Origin: a virus
DNA: 47,455 nt
Reading direction: 5' to 3' (one strand)
Virus record (IMG/VR): IMGVR_UViG_3300044726_000050
Location: 1 to 47,455 of that record
This document shows positions 9,162 to 16,542 of the stretch, in pieces (position 1 is the first letter of the stretch; every line of letters begins with the position of its first letter). The notes beneath the pieces were generated by a model that saw only the letters and a program-made list of their open reading frames with translations, did no database searches and was not told the origin of the DNA. A program made the position numbers and the translations under genes.

Positions 9162-9463
9162 TTTTTATACTCCAACGGAATCTTCATGTTCCTAGATGAG
9201 ATTACTTCTACACCTCGATGCATGATTTGATTGTAGAATACATCGTCAGCATCGAAAAGGCCACTAATTTTACCCATCATTCTTGGGTTATGTACAAATA
9301 ACTCATGTTGCATTATGAGTGTATGAACATATACCTGCCTAGCAGAAGGTAGAAAGATAGTTTTAGCTCCTGGAACCCAAAGGAGCTTATCTACATCTAC
9401 AGCATGGCCTACTAATCCGGCCGCCAGAAGCTTTAGAAACCCTCGTCTAGAAGTGCCTTCCAT
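9158..9463 (-). CDS. Tat-like signal protein with a capsid N-arm-like C-terminus (101 aa)
   Basis: I chose the ATG at 9463 (GAGG 10 nt upstream) over an upstream TTG at 9505. The N-terminus reads MEGTSRRGFLKLLAAGLVG, a textbook twin-arginine motif followed by a hydrophobic stretch. Next comes LLWVPGAKTIFLP, a block I associate with short phage proteins of unknown function that bear RR motifs (memory, unchecked). The last 34 residues, from GLFDADDVFY to the C-terminus, are about 50 percent identical to residues about 21-54 of the major capsid protein at 37190, with shared DD-FY, VEVIS and M-IP positions. Whether the protein is exported is unknown. It overlaps the MazG-like gene by 17 bp. Confidence 0.8.
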   Translation of the reverse strand: MEGTSRRGFLKLLAAGLVGHAVDVDKLLWVPGAKTIFLPSARQVYVHTLIMQHELFVHNPRMMGKISGLFDADDVFYNQIMHRGVEVISSRNMKIPLEYKK

Positions 9464-9797
9464 GTTTTTCTGGCCTCGTTTTGTTATAAGCAATCTTCTG
9501 CTCAATAACTGCGTTTAGGTCAATACCGACCGCGTGGCCGATATGAAATAGCCGAATAATTGCATCAGCAAGTTCGATTGGAAAACCTTCTGGCTTAGGT
9601 TCGACGGTCTTTCTTGGGTCAGTTTCGTAATAGATTTCATTCAATCCATATCCATCACGTAACTGCTCTTGAGCTTCACAAATCTCACTTACTGCAAGTA
9701 AGAGTTTTTGATTGATGTTCTCCATATTAGGAGCATCAAAACCCTTTGATTTGGAGGTAAATGCAATATCAGCGGCAATCTCATTAATTGTTCTCAT
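9447..9797 (-). CDS. MazG-like nucleotide pyrophosphohydrolase family protein (116 aa)
   Basis: The ATG at 9797 has GGGAGAAG upstream and shares a base with the stop of the preceding small gene (TGATG). An alpha-helical core carries acidic positions typical of all-alpha NTP pyrophosphatases: LLLAVSEICEAQE (E-x-x-E-like) and ELADAIIRLFHIG (E-x-x-D). These bind magnesium in MazG enzymes. Phage MazG homologues hydrolyse NTPs or alarmone-type nucleotides. The metal-binding pattern supports the fold; the substrate is unknown. Confidence 0.8.
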   Translation of the reverse strand: MRTINEIAADIAFTSKSKGFDAPNMENINQKLLLAVSEICEAQEQLRDGYGLNEIYYETDPRKTVEPKPEGFPIELADAIIRLFHIGHAVGIDLNAVIEQKIAYNKTRPEKHGRHF

Positions 9798-9970
9798 CAC
9801 TTCTCCCACATTAAGCAAACTACTGGTGTTTGAGTATCCTTCTGGTCAATAGTAACTGCTACTATCTTAGCTATTTTCCAACCAGACATTTCTAAACTTG
9901 TAGGAATAATCACTACAACTTCGAGGTTTGGACAGCTAGTTAACTGTCTAATTAGCTCTTTAGAGTTCAC
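9797..9970 (-). CDS. Small hypothetical protein (57 aa)
   Basis: The GTG overlaps the previous stop as GTGA and the stop overlaps the next ATG as TGATG, so the frame exactly fills the gap between two genes. It encodes a 57-residue protein with a hydrophobic middle (LEVVVIIPTSL) and C-terminus (TPVVCLMWEK). The beta-strand pattern suggests a small alpha/beta fold. Function unknown. The coupling on both sides is the main evidence that it is real. Confidence 0.75.
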   Translation of the reverse strand: MNSKELIRQLTSCPNLEVVVIIPTSLEMSGWKIAKIVAVTIDQKDTQTPVVCLMWEK

Positions 9971-11157
9971 GCCTTCTCCTTTGCATCTTCCCAGATTTTC
10001 TTACCCTTAGCACTCATCTGGTAGACAATCTCTTTAGTGCCTATTTGCTTGATGAAATCTGACTGAATTAGAGTCTCTACAATCTGGTCTAATTCAGATG
10101 AATTGAAGTCTCCAAAGCCCTTCTGGAGTAGATATTCTCTACTAATCCTACCATCTGGAGCTTTAAGAATAATCTCTAACGCACTCCTAGTCTGAGCGGC
10201 CATATTGGACTTACCAGAGCTAGAAGTAAGCACCTTAACAGAGTGCTTCAACTTCATGCACAATTTTAAGGCTTCTTGTAAGTCCTCATTTCTGATGATT
10301 AGCTCAGTTCCCTTACTCAAACTGAGACACATAGCTACTTTTAAGATATGGTCTGGGAATCTCTCAGCGGTTCCAGTCTTATCATCATGGTCACGCGGCC
10401 GGAAATCCTCATACCACTCTACATAGCTCTTTTTAGCCTCTGGACTCCACTTAAATCCTCCTGATAACTCTTTCAACTTCTTTAGATGGCAAGCTAACTT
10501 ATCGAAATCAATGTCAGCTTCTTCTTCATCTACTAGAGGATTGAGTCGCCAGCGTTTTTCTTCATATATAAGGAGAGTTCTTCCGATAAACCCTCCAGCG
10601 ATGTTGACCTTAGGGACAAACTCCTCAAAATGCTCGGGACTACTTCCTGAAAATAAGGTAACGCAAGGAGCTTTAAGGTACTCTGCTCCTCCTGCCTTAG
10701 TAGAATTAACCCAGCCGTCAGCATTTGCGTGAGTATCGTATATATCTGTAAGGATGGTAAATAAATCTGTGTCTGATTGCATTGAAACAGAGAATTCACC
10801 TGAGACAATAAATCCTCTAGCATCCTTGAACTTGGCAATTCCTGTTTTTTCATCTGTTTCACTCTTACTCAAATCCATGATGATTTTCTGAATAGTGCTT
10901 CTACCCGAAATTACACGGGTATTGCCTACCATAGTGACTAATTTCTTAGCCATGAAAATCGGCAAAGATTTGCCTAATCCACTCTTTGCTACAAGCAAGC
11001 AGTAGATATTAGGAGAAAGATGATACTTTCCTGCCTTATTCAACCAGACATTTGGACTAACTACTGCTGCTATACTACATATACCACTCCATAAAATGAA
11101 ACTTCTTGGTGTTTCGGCCTCTTTTGTAGCATCATGCAATAGATTAAGCCATGACAT
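9967..11157 (-). CDS. DUF3987-like P-loop ATPase, probable replicative helicase/primase-type (396 aa)
   Basis: The Walker A motif AKSGLGKS lies at residues 57-64. Preceding sequence (RSFILWSGICSIAAVVSPNVW) and the following IFMAKKLV region match DUF3987-type proteins, a family found next to DNA polymerases in phages and plasmids and thought to supply helicase or helicase-loader activity. The C-terminal 80 residues look like a winged-helix domain (ALEIILKAPDGRISREYLL onward). The gene overlaps the polymerase end by 14 bp, supporting a replication role. No separate DnaB-like helicase exists in the window, so this is the best candidate for the replicative motor. Confidence 0.75.
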   Translation of the reverse strand: MSWLNLLHDATKEAETPRSFILWSGICSIAAVVSPNVWLNKAGKYHLSPNIYCLLVAKSGLGKSLPIFMAKKLVTMVGNTRVISGRSTIQKIIMDLSKSETDEKTGIAKFKDARGFIVSGEFSVSMQSDTDLFTILTDIYDTHANADGWVNSTKAGGAEYLKAPCVTLFSGSSPEHFEEFVPKVNIAGGFIGRTLLIYEEKRWRLNPLVDEEEADIDFDKLACHLKKLKELSGGFKWSPEAKKSYVEWYEDFRPRDHDDKTGTAERFPDHILKVAMCLSLSKGTELIIRNEDLQEALKLCMKLKHSVKVLTSSSGKSNMAAQTRSALEIILKAPDGRISREYLLQKGFGDFNSSELDQIVETLIQSDFIKQIGTKEIVYQMSAKGKKIWEDAKEKA

Positions 11158-13621
11158 TTAACTTAACCATTTCTTTGTAGTTGTCCCCATGCTCGAAATC
11201 GCAAGGCAATACGAGCTTAAAGTCCCTTTTGAGCGTGCAATTACTAAAGTCGATTGGCTCTGCAAAAGCCGGTCTAATTACTTCTCTACAAATTGCGATT
11301 GTCTCTCCACGAGGTATTTGCATCGTAAAGGAATCGTGAGCCTCTCCGCAGAATAATACGGACGGTGCCTCTCGCTTAATCTTAAAACCGGCTCTCGTAA
11401 GACGACCTTTAACTGTTTCCTGTGGGATGTATGCGAATCCCTCTCCATACAGTCTATCAGAAGCTCTATCGAAGAATCTTCTAAGACGGCCATACGGAGT
11501 AACCAAAGCCCTAGTCGTATCAATAGCGTCTTTAATCTCAGCATGAAATACACCTCTAATTTTAGGCGAAGCTGCATGGAATCGATCTAGTATCTGCTCT
11601 GCCTTGAACTTGGATATAGTGAAGTCGATATTGAATCGACGACAATCTGAAATGACGTTAGACATAAATTCACGCCATTTCATGTTGTAGTTACCTGCGT
11701 GCCTTGTTTTCTTACCTATGAATCTCTCAGGGCTATCCTTTCCTAGACTGTCAGAATGATGAGGGCCGACTTCTAAATCAAGAACTCCTGATACTAGAGC
11801 AAGCCAAGCAGTTCGACGATGAATATCAATCGAGTCAAACGCAGTTAGTAAGTCCCAGTCTTTGCATAGAACACAAACTACTCGTGCTTCGGCCTGGGAC
11901 AAATCGACGTTAACAAGGTCATATCCGGGTCTTGGGATAAGATAGCTTCTAATGTCATTTCCAATGTCTCCGTGTTTAGTGAGCGTTTGGAAAGCGAATC
12001 CAATATCTTCTGGTCTAACTGGCTCGCTAAGAATAGATGTGCTAGAGCGTCCGGTCTCTGTGCCAATGATACGATATTGACTTCTAATACGGCTGTCGTA
12101 GTCACGTTCACAGAGAAGATATGTGGATAGAGTTTTGCTAACTCTGCGAAATTCGAGAATAGAATTAAGAATTTCTCGCTTTGCTTCATTTTTGACCCTA
12201 TCTTTCAGAAGTTTGGCGATAGCATCTTCATCGCCTTTTACTTTACCATTTCGGTCAGTCATTACAGGGAGTCTCATGACTCCATATAAGAACTCATTGA
12301 CCTGTTTAGGTGAGTTGATATTGATGTTGTAGCCTGCTGCACTATCCAGCTTAACTTGAAGTATGTCTCTCCAAGTCTCGTATTTCATTTGCAGAAACTT
12401 TAGAGTTCCCTCATCTACGTCAAATCCAACCTTTTCGAGGTCGAAATAAAACTGATGTTGAGGGACTACGTATTCGTAGTAGAACTTAACTAGGTCTGTC
12501 TTGAACTGTTCGCTCAGTTCTTTAAGTTCTAACTCTAAAGCCTCATCTATCTCAGCGGTAATAACGCAGTCCTTTGCGTTATATAAAAATAACCGCCGTA
12601 TGTCGTGCTTTGCGGGATTGAACTCTTTTCCCTCGTCTTTGTAGTATGGTTCCTTCGTGTAAATTGATGACAAGAAACTCAGACTTACGGAAGGCAGCTC
12701 CGAGTTCACTGTATGTGCCTTCAGCATAACATCTGAAAACACGGCCATCCTGAAACCTAATAGTTCCAACTTCGACTGGTCGAACTTCAGGTTTTGGCCC
12801 GCTATTTTTATCCTTGAGAACAGGGCTTGAATTTCTTGCCATATTCTTGCGAGGTCGCTGTGGGGAATTGTGCATAGCTTGATATCTCCTACCTTCTGAA
12901 ACAGAGGAATAGACATAGCTTCATACTTATCGAAAGCTATGCCTAGACAACTACAGAGAGTCGAGCGGAATGTTTCTACGTCGGCGTATGGGACACGCCC
13001 CTTGTTCTGATTAAAGAAGCGAATAACGTCGAGTGAGTTAGTCGCTACTTTAAGTAGTCTGTCTGGTGGGTGGAACTCTCTAGAACTAGATTCTTCGAGA
13101 GCTTTCAGGAGGTCGAGTTGGAGAATATTCTTCCAAATCCCGTTGTAGAGCTTCTTTGTCTCGAAGTAATCCCCACTAAGCTTAGTCGGCATCGTTAGAT
13201 GCAGAGGATGGATTGTAGGGATTACTTTTGGAAGATAACCGAACTTCTCGTTAGGTAATACCGTACCACGATAGGTCATTACCTTTTTTACGCCGCATAC
13301 GACATTCAGTGGTAGCTCACCGAGAGTTACAATGACATTAGGGTTAATATCTTGTATCTCTGCCCAGAGCTTACGGGTAGAGTCCGCTAGTAATTCCTTG
13401 TCTAATGCTCCATAGACATTCCCAGGATGATACTTGTAGACGTTACTAAAGTAGAGTTGGCTCCGATAATCTGGATAGCCTATCTCTGAAAATGCACGGT
13501 CTAATACATCCCCAGTTGAACCTACGAGAGATTCCTTCTGGTTAATCTCACTCTGACCGGCCCAATCGCCAATCAGCATGATTTTGGAATGAGGATTGCC
13601 TGTTCCGGGAGCGTAGTCCAC
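11144..13621 (-). CDS. Family A DNA polymerase fused to an N-terminal uracil-DNA glycosylase-like domain (825 aa)
   Basis: Residues 1-170 resemble family-4-type UDG (GSTGDVLDR, SNVYKYHP, VIVTLGELPL, VIPTIHP), but the usual GEAPG-type motif is GDWAGQSE, so glycosylase activity is doubtful. Residues about 205-370 hold a 3'-5' exonuclease with D214-x-E216 (ADVETF). The polymerase domain has motif A DLSQAEARV (D573), motif B with the K-K-x-R-H-x-x-N-Y pattern near 635-650, and motif C HDSF (H762, D763). Both catalytic aspartates are present. UDG-PolA fusions are known in SPO1-like phages. It starts at GTG, with an in-frame TAG seven codons upstream. This is the replicative polymerase. Confidence 0.93.
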   Translation of the reverse strand: MDYAPGTGNPHSKIMLIGDWAGQSEINQKESLVGSTGDVLDRAFSEIGYPDYRSQLYFSNVYKYHPGNVYGALDKELLADSTRKLWAEIQDINPNVIVTLGELPLNVVCGVKKVMTYRGTVLPNEKFGYLPKVIPTIHPLHLTMPTKLSGDYFETKKLYNGIWKNILQLDLLKALEESSSREFHPPDRLLKVATNSLDVIRFFNQNKGRVPYADVETFRSTLCSCLGIAFDKYEAMSIPLFQKVGDIKLCTIPHSDLARIWQEIQALFSRIKIAGQNLKFDQSKLELLGFRMAVFSDVMLKAHTVNSELPSVSLSFLSSIYTKEPYYKDEGKEFNPAKHDIRRLFLYNAKDCVITAEIDEALELELKELSEQFKTDLVKFYYEYVVPQHQFYFDLEKVGFDVDEGTLKFLQMKYETWRDILQVKLDSAAGYNININSPKQVNEFLYGVMRLPVMTDRNGKVKGDEDAIAKLLKDRVKNEAKREILNSILEFRRVSKTLSTYLLCERDYDSRIRSQYRIIGTETGRSSTSILSEPVRPEDIGFAFQTLTKHGDIGNDIRSYLIPRPGYDLVNVDLSQAEARVVCVLCKDWDLLTAFDSIDIHRRTAWLALVSGVLDLEVGPHHSDSLGKDSPERFIGKKTRHAGNYNMKWREFMSNVISDCRRFNIDFTISKFKAEQILDRFHAASPKIRGVFHAEIKDAIDTTRALVTPYGRLRRFFDRASDRLYGEGFAYIPQETVKGRLTRAGFKIKREAPSVLFCGEAHDSFTMQIPRGETIAICREVIRPAFAEPIDFSNCTLKRDFKLVLPCDFEHGDNYKEMVKLNVMA

Positions 13622-13636
13622 TTTTACCCACTTTAA

Positions 13637-14074
13637 CTAGATGGAGTCTTTGGTATTCCATACCTGATACACATTTCCTCGCGGAGAGAGGAGATATGTA
13701 TCTTTACCTCTAGAAATGGCGTAGTTCACGGTCTTGAAAAGTGGAGAATCTTCGTACTCGAATACAACCATCGGAATAGCAATCACGATATCAGCCGTAT
13801 CTACGAGTGCGCGGTTCCTCTCGGTATTTGAGGTTGACGGTAATACTTTACCATCACTAATATCCGGTGACTTGGTTGGATGAATAACGATACCGAATCC
13901 GGCCGCTTTTCCAACCGAATGAACTGACTGATTTTGTTTTTCACCAGTATGAGCGAACGTGAAACCTTCACTTTTCGTTTCGCTTTCTGCAATCAACTCA
14001 GCTACTAACTTCTTCAACGAATTGAGTTGACGGTAATTAGCCCCGCGTGGATTGGTGAGAACTGAAATGTTCAT
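13637..14074 (-). CDS. SLOG-like Rossmann nucleotide-binding protein (145 aa)
   Basis: The ATG overlaps the previous stop as ATGA. The central and C-terminal part shows the alternating strand/helix pattern of the SLOG (LOG/DprA-like) superfamily: GFGIVIHP, an asparagine-arginine patch LPSTSNTERNRALVDTADIV, then AIPMVV and AISRGKDTYLLSP. SLOG proteins bind nucleotides or nucleotide-derived signals. The N-terminal NPRGANYRQLNSL may provide the ligand loop. A second, clearer SLOG protein is at 19729. Function in the phage unknown; nucleotide metabolism or signalling is inferred. Confidence 0.6.
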   Translation of the reverse strand: MNISVLTNPRGANYRQLNSLKKLVAELIAESETKSEGFTFAHTGEKQNQSVHSVGKAAGFGIVIHPTKSPDISDGKVLPSTSNTERNRALVDTADIVIAIPMVVFEYEDSPLFKTVNYAISRGKDTYLLSPRGNVYQVWNTKDSI

Positions 14075-14361
14075 CTAGATAACTTCCTTTTCTTCAACAC
14101 GAAACGATAGGCACTATGCCTTGTCTTGAAATCCTTTAGCATGGGATTTATCCTTAGACCTATTGCAAGTCTAAGAGATTTATCTACCCATGACTTCGAG
14201 CGGCCGATTAAATCAGCCAGTTTCCGGACAGAAGGTTTATTGTTATCATACCAAATTTCTTCGGTAAGGATAACTTCCTGCGTCCAGTGTTTCTGTTGGT
14301 TGAGCTGTGCTATCTTATCCATGTAAAGGTGAGGGAGTGAGCAGACAACTTTTCCACTCAC
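14071..14361 (-). CDS. Helix-turn-helix DNA-binding protein (96 aa)
   Basis: The GTG start is at 14361. The segment KPSVRKLADLIGRSKSWVDK has the shape of a ParB/MarR-type helix-turn-helix, with the recognition helix near SKSWVDKSLRLA, followed by a basic C-terminus ending KKRKLSR. It is probably a transcriptional regulator or DNA-organising factor. It overlaps the SLOG-like gene by 4 bp. An internal ATG at residue 14 lacks an RBS, so the GTG start is preferred. Confidence 0.7.
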   Translation of the reverse strand: MSGKVVCSLPHLYMDKIAQLNQQKHWTQEVILTEEIWYDNNKPSVRKLADLIGRSKSWVDKSLRLAIGLRINPMLKDFKTRHSAYRFVLKKRKLSR

Positions 14362-14376
14362 TCCCCCGATAACTAA

Positions 14377-14541
14377 CTACTCGTCGTCTTTTTCGTCGTC
14401 GTCCTCATCGTCATCTTCGTCGTCGTCGTCATCGTCGTCAGAAGTTTCATCGTCGTCATCGTCATCTTCTTCTGGCGTATCAGCGTCGTCGGCGAACATC
14501 TGAAGAACTTCGATTTCGTGGTCGTTGAGGTCGTTGAACAT
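14377..14541 (-). CDS. Highly acidic small protein (54 aa)
   Basis: The ATG at 14541 has AAGGAG eight bases upstream, an excellent RBS, so the shorter frame is chosen. Residues 1-25 (MFNDLNDHEIEVLQMFADDA) form a short helix; the rest is almost only Asp and Glu (about 28 acidic of the last 30). Such proteins can mimic DNA or sequester basic proteins; that is inference. It lies just downstream of tRNA-Leu on the same strand. Confidence 0.8.
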   Translation of the reverse strand: MFNDLNDHEIEVLQMFADDADTPEEDDDDDDETSDDDDDDDEDDDEDDDEKDDE

Positions 14542-14588
14542 GCTTTTTCTCCTTAACAAATCAGCCTAAGTTACTAACAAGAGAGAAG

Positions 14589-14672
14589 TCCGAGGGAAGG
14601 GAATCGAACCCTTACTCTCCGGAGAGAAGGAGCTTTTAAGGCTCCAGCGTCTACCAATTTCGCCACCCTCGG
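14589..14672 (-). tRNA. tRNA-Leu (anticodon UAA)
   Basis: An 84-nt cloverleaf on the minus strand. The acceptor stem CCGAGGG/CCCTCGG is perfect, the D-arm is GCGAAATTGGTAGACGC, the anticodon stem is GGAGC/GCTCC with loop CTTAAAA (anticodon UAA), a long variable arm (CTCTCCGGAGAG) marks class II, and the T-arm contains GGTTCGATTCC. CCA is not encoded. It reads UUA, a leucine codon used often in the late genes. The first pair is C-G rather than the usual G-C. Confidence 0.96.
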
Positions 14673-14777
14673 ATAAAAGCTGGCAGTTTTCTTTATTAAT
14701 AGCCTCGCTACTAGCTAACTAGTAACCCGTAACTACTAATCAGGTCAACAACTGCCAAACTCGCCTGTCCGCGGACT
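14673..14777 (-). other. Intergenic leader before tRNA-Leu with inverted repeats
   Basis: No gene seen. TGGCAGTT (14681-14688) and AACTGCCA (14751-14758) form an 8-bp inverted repeat enclosing a CTAG-rich stretch. A perfect 10-bp palindrome GTCCGCGGAC (14767-14776) touches the end of the preceding gene. These may define tRNA processing or terminate the upstream transcript. Confidence 0.45.
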
Positions 14778-15158
14778 TTAGCTCAGAGCAGCATATTCCG
14801 CGATTTCGTTCTTCGGTTTCCCGTCGAACTCACCACGCTTAATGAAGCCCTGAACTCGCTTGCCCTCCAACTGCTTCGAGAACACAACAGAAAGAGAACC
14901 ATCCTCTAACTGTTCCGCACCCAAAGCAATCATGAATGGAACCGCAATACCGGGAGCTTTCTCGTTGAACCAAACCCGGATTTCGACTCCATTGGCATTG
15001 GGGTCATCAGAAACAACGCGGAAATCAAACACCGCGTTAGTTGAATCACCCTTCTTGGATTGCTCCTCATTGTACTTAGCAATCTCAAGAGTGTACCAAC
15101 CGGGCTTCTGAATAAGCTTGCCCCGGCTCACATCACTTGGACTCACATTCCACTTCAT
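14778..15158 (-). CDS. Single-stranded DNA-binding-like / DUF669-type protein (126 aa)
   Basis: The sequence (MKWNVSPSDVSRGKLIQKPGWYTLEI, then AVFDFRVVSDDPNANGVEIRVWFN) matches the OB-like phage proteins annotated as DUF669 or recombination-associated ssDNA-binding proteins. The order is beta-rich with a GWYTLEIAKYNEE strand and a C-terminal GKRVQGFIKRGEFDGKPKNEI block. It is usually encoded beside Sak4-type ATPases and Cas4-like nucleases, both of which are present at 16963 and 18016. Likely role: coating ssDNA during replication and recombination. Confidence 0.75.
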   Translation of the reverse strand: MKWNVSPSDVSRGKLIQKPGWYTLEIAKYNEEQSKKGDSTNAVFDFRVVSDDPNANGVEIRVWFNEKAPGIAVPFMIALGAEQLEDGSLSVVFSKQLEGKRVQGFIKRGEFDGKPKNEIAEYAALS

Positions 15159-15217
15159 CGTTTTTCTCGTTTCGTTTGTTTGTTGACGTTTGCGTTATTA
15201 AGCAGGAGAATTCCTAC

Positions 15218-15541
15218 TTAATCTTGTTCGTCCGCTTTCTTGCTACGGACATAATCTGACTTCCAGATGGTTGCGTAGACAATCAAATCATCGAAAGTAT
15301 CTTCGACTGATTCGTTGCTTGCCTTTCCACCTCGATTAAGAAGGACGACTAACCGGGCAATTTTTACTCCGATGATTACTGCATAGACCTTATCTCTCGC
15401 ATTGGTAAAGAGAGCTGAGAGATACTTTGCAAAATCGAAGTTGAAGAATGGCCCTTGTTCCCCTGCGTAGTCGTCGTTCTTTTTCTCATGAAGCTTAGTT
15501 AGCTTCGTGAATGTCTCTTTTACGCCTGGAATCTGTGGCAT
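15218..15541 (-). CDS. MazG-like / DUF1599-type nucleotide-modification-associated protein (107 aa)
   Basis: The start at 15541 has GGAG seven bases upstream and lies one base after the previous stop, so the longer frame is rejected. Features: KKNDDYAGEQGPFFNF near residue 25, a central helix VKIARLVVLL, and ESVEDTFDDLIVYA (E-x-x-D-T-x-x-D). This arrangement is typical of phage MazG-like proteins close to DUF1599. A role in nucleotide metabolism is inferred; it would be the second such protein besides 9447. Confidence 0.7.
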   Translation of the reverse strand: MPQIPGVKETFTKLTKLHEKKNDDYAGEQGPFFNFDFAKYLSALFTNARDKVYAVIIGVKIARLVVLLNRGGKASNESVEDTFDDLIVYATIWKSDYVRSKKADEQD

Positions 15542-15542
15542 C

Positions 15543-15755
15543 TTATTCTCCGCAAGCAATCGACTGGTTAGCAGTCATTACAGCTTCCCGAACTTTCCGA
15601 ATAGCTGTAGTCTGGTCTGGCCCTGCTGGAGTATTCTGAAGAATAATCTCAGCGAGATTCAGAGCTGCCTCTCGAATGATTACATATCGCTCCGCTTGGT
15701 CGCCTTTTGGAGCATGATATGTAAACCAGTTCTGCAAGTCCTGTGGAGTAACCAT
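15543..15755 (-). CDS. Probable Acb2/Tad1-type cyclic-nucleotide sponge (70 aa)
   Basis: A short helical protein with the pattern FTYHAPKGDQAERYVIIR, then LAEIILQNTP, then AIRKVREAVMTANQSIA. This order (Y-H-x-P, Q-x-x-R-Y-x-x-I-R, A-I-x-x-x-x-x-A-V-M-x-A-N-x-x-I-A) is what I recall for the Acb2/Tad1 hairpin family. Members bind CBASS cyclic oligonucleotides or Thoeris signals and hide them from host effectors. The family match is from memory and not searched. Start ATG with AGAGGG upstream; the stop of the preceding gene overlaps as TAATG. If correct, it is an anti-CBASS or anti-Thoeris protein. Confidence 0.65.
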   Translation of the reverse strand: MVTPQDLQNWFTYHAPKGDQAERYVIIREAALNLAEIILQNTPAGPDQTTAIRKVREAVMTANQSIACGE

Positions 15756-16132
15756 TAGAGAATCCCTCTAGAAAGATTCATGAACCTCTCGATGACAGGG
15801 TTCTCATCTAAAAGCTTCTTGAGTTCCTGTTGAACTGCAAGCTGCTTCTCAAGATGAGAAATCTGTAGCTCTACTTCCTTCTTGATAGAGATTTGACCTG
15901 CTGGACGGTCGTAATCTCCAGTAGTTCTTTCCATTTGCGCTCCACCTAAACCTTCTCCATACATACTGTGCCTCTCTATTCCTAACCAAGTGAATTCTCC
16001 CAAACTTTCATAGTATGGGAGGCCGTAAAGTGAATCACTCCAATTAATAGAGCTGCCGTTCTTGAACTTCATCGAGCGGCCAATTCCGAAGCCGATTCGA
16101 TTAATTTGTTCTCTACTCATTAGAGCAATCAT
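15755..16132 (-). CDS. Hypothetical protein with C-terminal coiled coil (125 aa)
   Basis: The N-terminal half is aromatic and Gly-rich (INRIGFGIGRSMKF, LYGLPYYESLGEFTW); the C-terminal half (about residues 78-115) is a charged coiled coil. A second in-frame ATG lies four codons downstream. It is translated just ahead of, and coupled to, the sponge candidate. It follows the structured non-coding stretch at 16136-16541. Family not recognised. Confidence 0.75.
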   Translation of the reverse strand: MIALMSREQINRIGFGIGRSMKFKNGSSINWSDSLYGLPYYESLGEFTWLGIERHSMYGEGLGGAQMERTTGDYDRPAGQISIKKEVELQISHLEKQLAVQQELKKLLDENPVIERFMNLSRGIL

Positions 16133-16135
16133 AAT

Positions 16136-16541
16136 CTTGTAGTCCGTTTTTAATTATAGAACGGACAAACTATTATCTACAGGTTCTCTCCGTTATCGGC
16201 ACAGCCTGTAGTTATGGATGAATCCATCCACAAATCTCAATATGTGGCCGGTTGATTTTTTCCTCCCAACCGGCTCCCCAAAGGAGTATCTAGTTTATTC
16301 TGTACTAGCAAAGGGGTTCTTGTTTTTAAGGTCGAATCACCCACAACATAGACCCGTTTGCATGAGCTTCATACGACTCTGGGCGAGTTATACCTCATGC
16401 AAATACCAGAAAAGATGCTCGATAGACCGGCCTCGCAAAGAAGGAGCGACTGTATGTATTCCGAGCGTATTAGCATACAGAGTCTATTTCTACTCTAACT
16501 ACCGGGACAGGGACAAAGCTGCTAGTAGCCAGAGTAAATTT
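16136..16541 (-). ncRNA. Candidate structured non-coding RNA made of about nine consecutive hairpins
   Basis: No convincing gene occupies this 400-nt gap. Inverted repeats follow one another: 16142-16148/16160-16166; 16177-16183/16205-16211; 16214-16218/16223-16227; 16228-16232/16243-16247; GCCGGTTG 16247-16254/16267-16274; 16290-16294/16304-16308; TTTGCATGAG 16357-16366/16394-16403 (10 bp); 16450-16456/16474-16480; and 16492-16502/16525-16535 (11 bp with two G-U pairs on the minus strand). The minus strand is chosen because both flanking genes lie there. A TATAAT inside the loop of the first hairpin could also be a promoter -10. Large phage RNAs such as GOLLD and ROOL are comparable in idea only. 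Confidence 0.55.
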
Positions 16542-16542
16542 G

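Noticed and set aside
12579-12875. 98-codon minus-strand frame within the polymerase gene
   Set aside because: Shadow of the polymerase frame without independent support.
16330-16420. Possible second tRNA near 16340
   Set aside because: A T-loop-like string is present, but the acceptor and anticodon stems cannot be formed.
16136-16541. Self-splicing intron
   Set aside because: No conserved intron core was recognised and no interrupted gene flanks the stretch.
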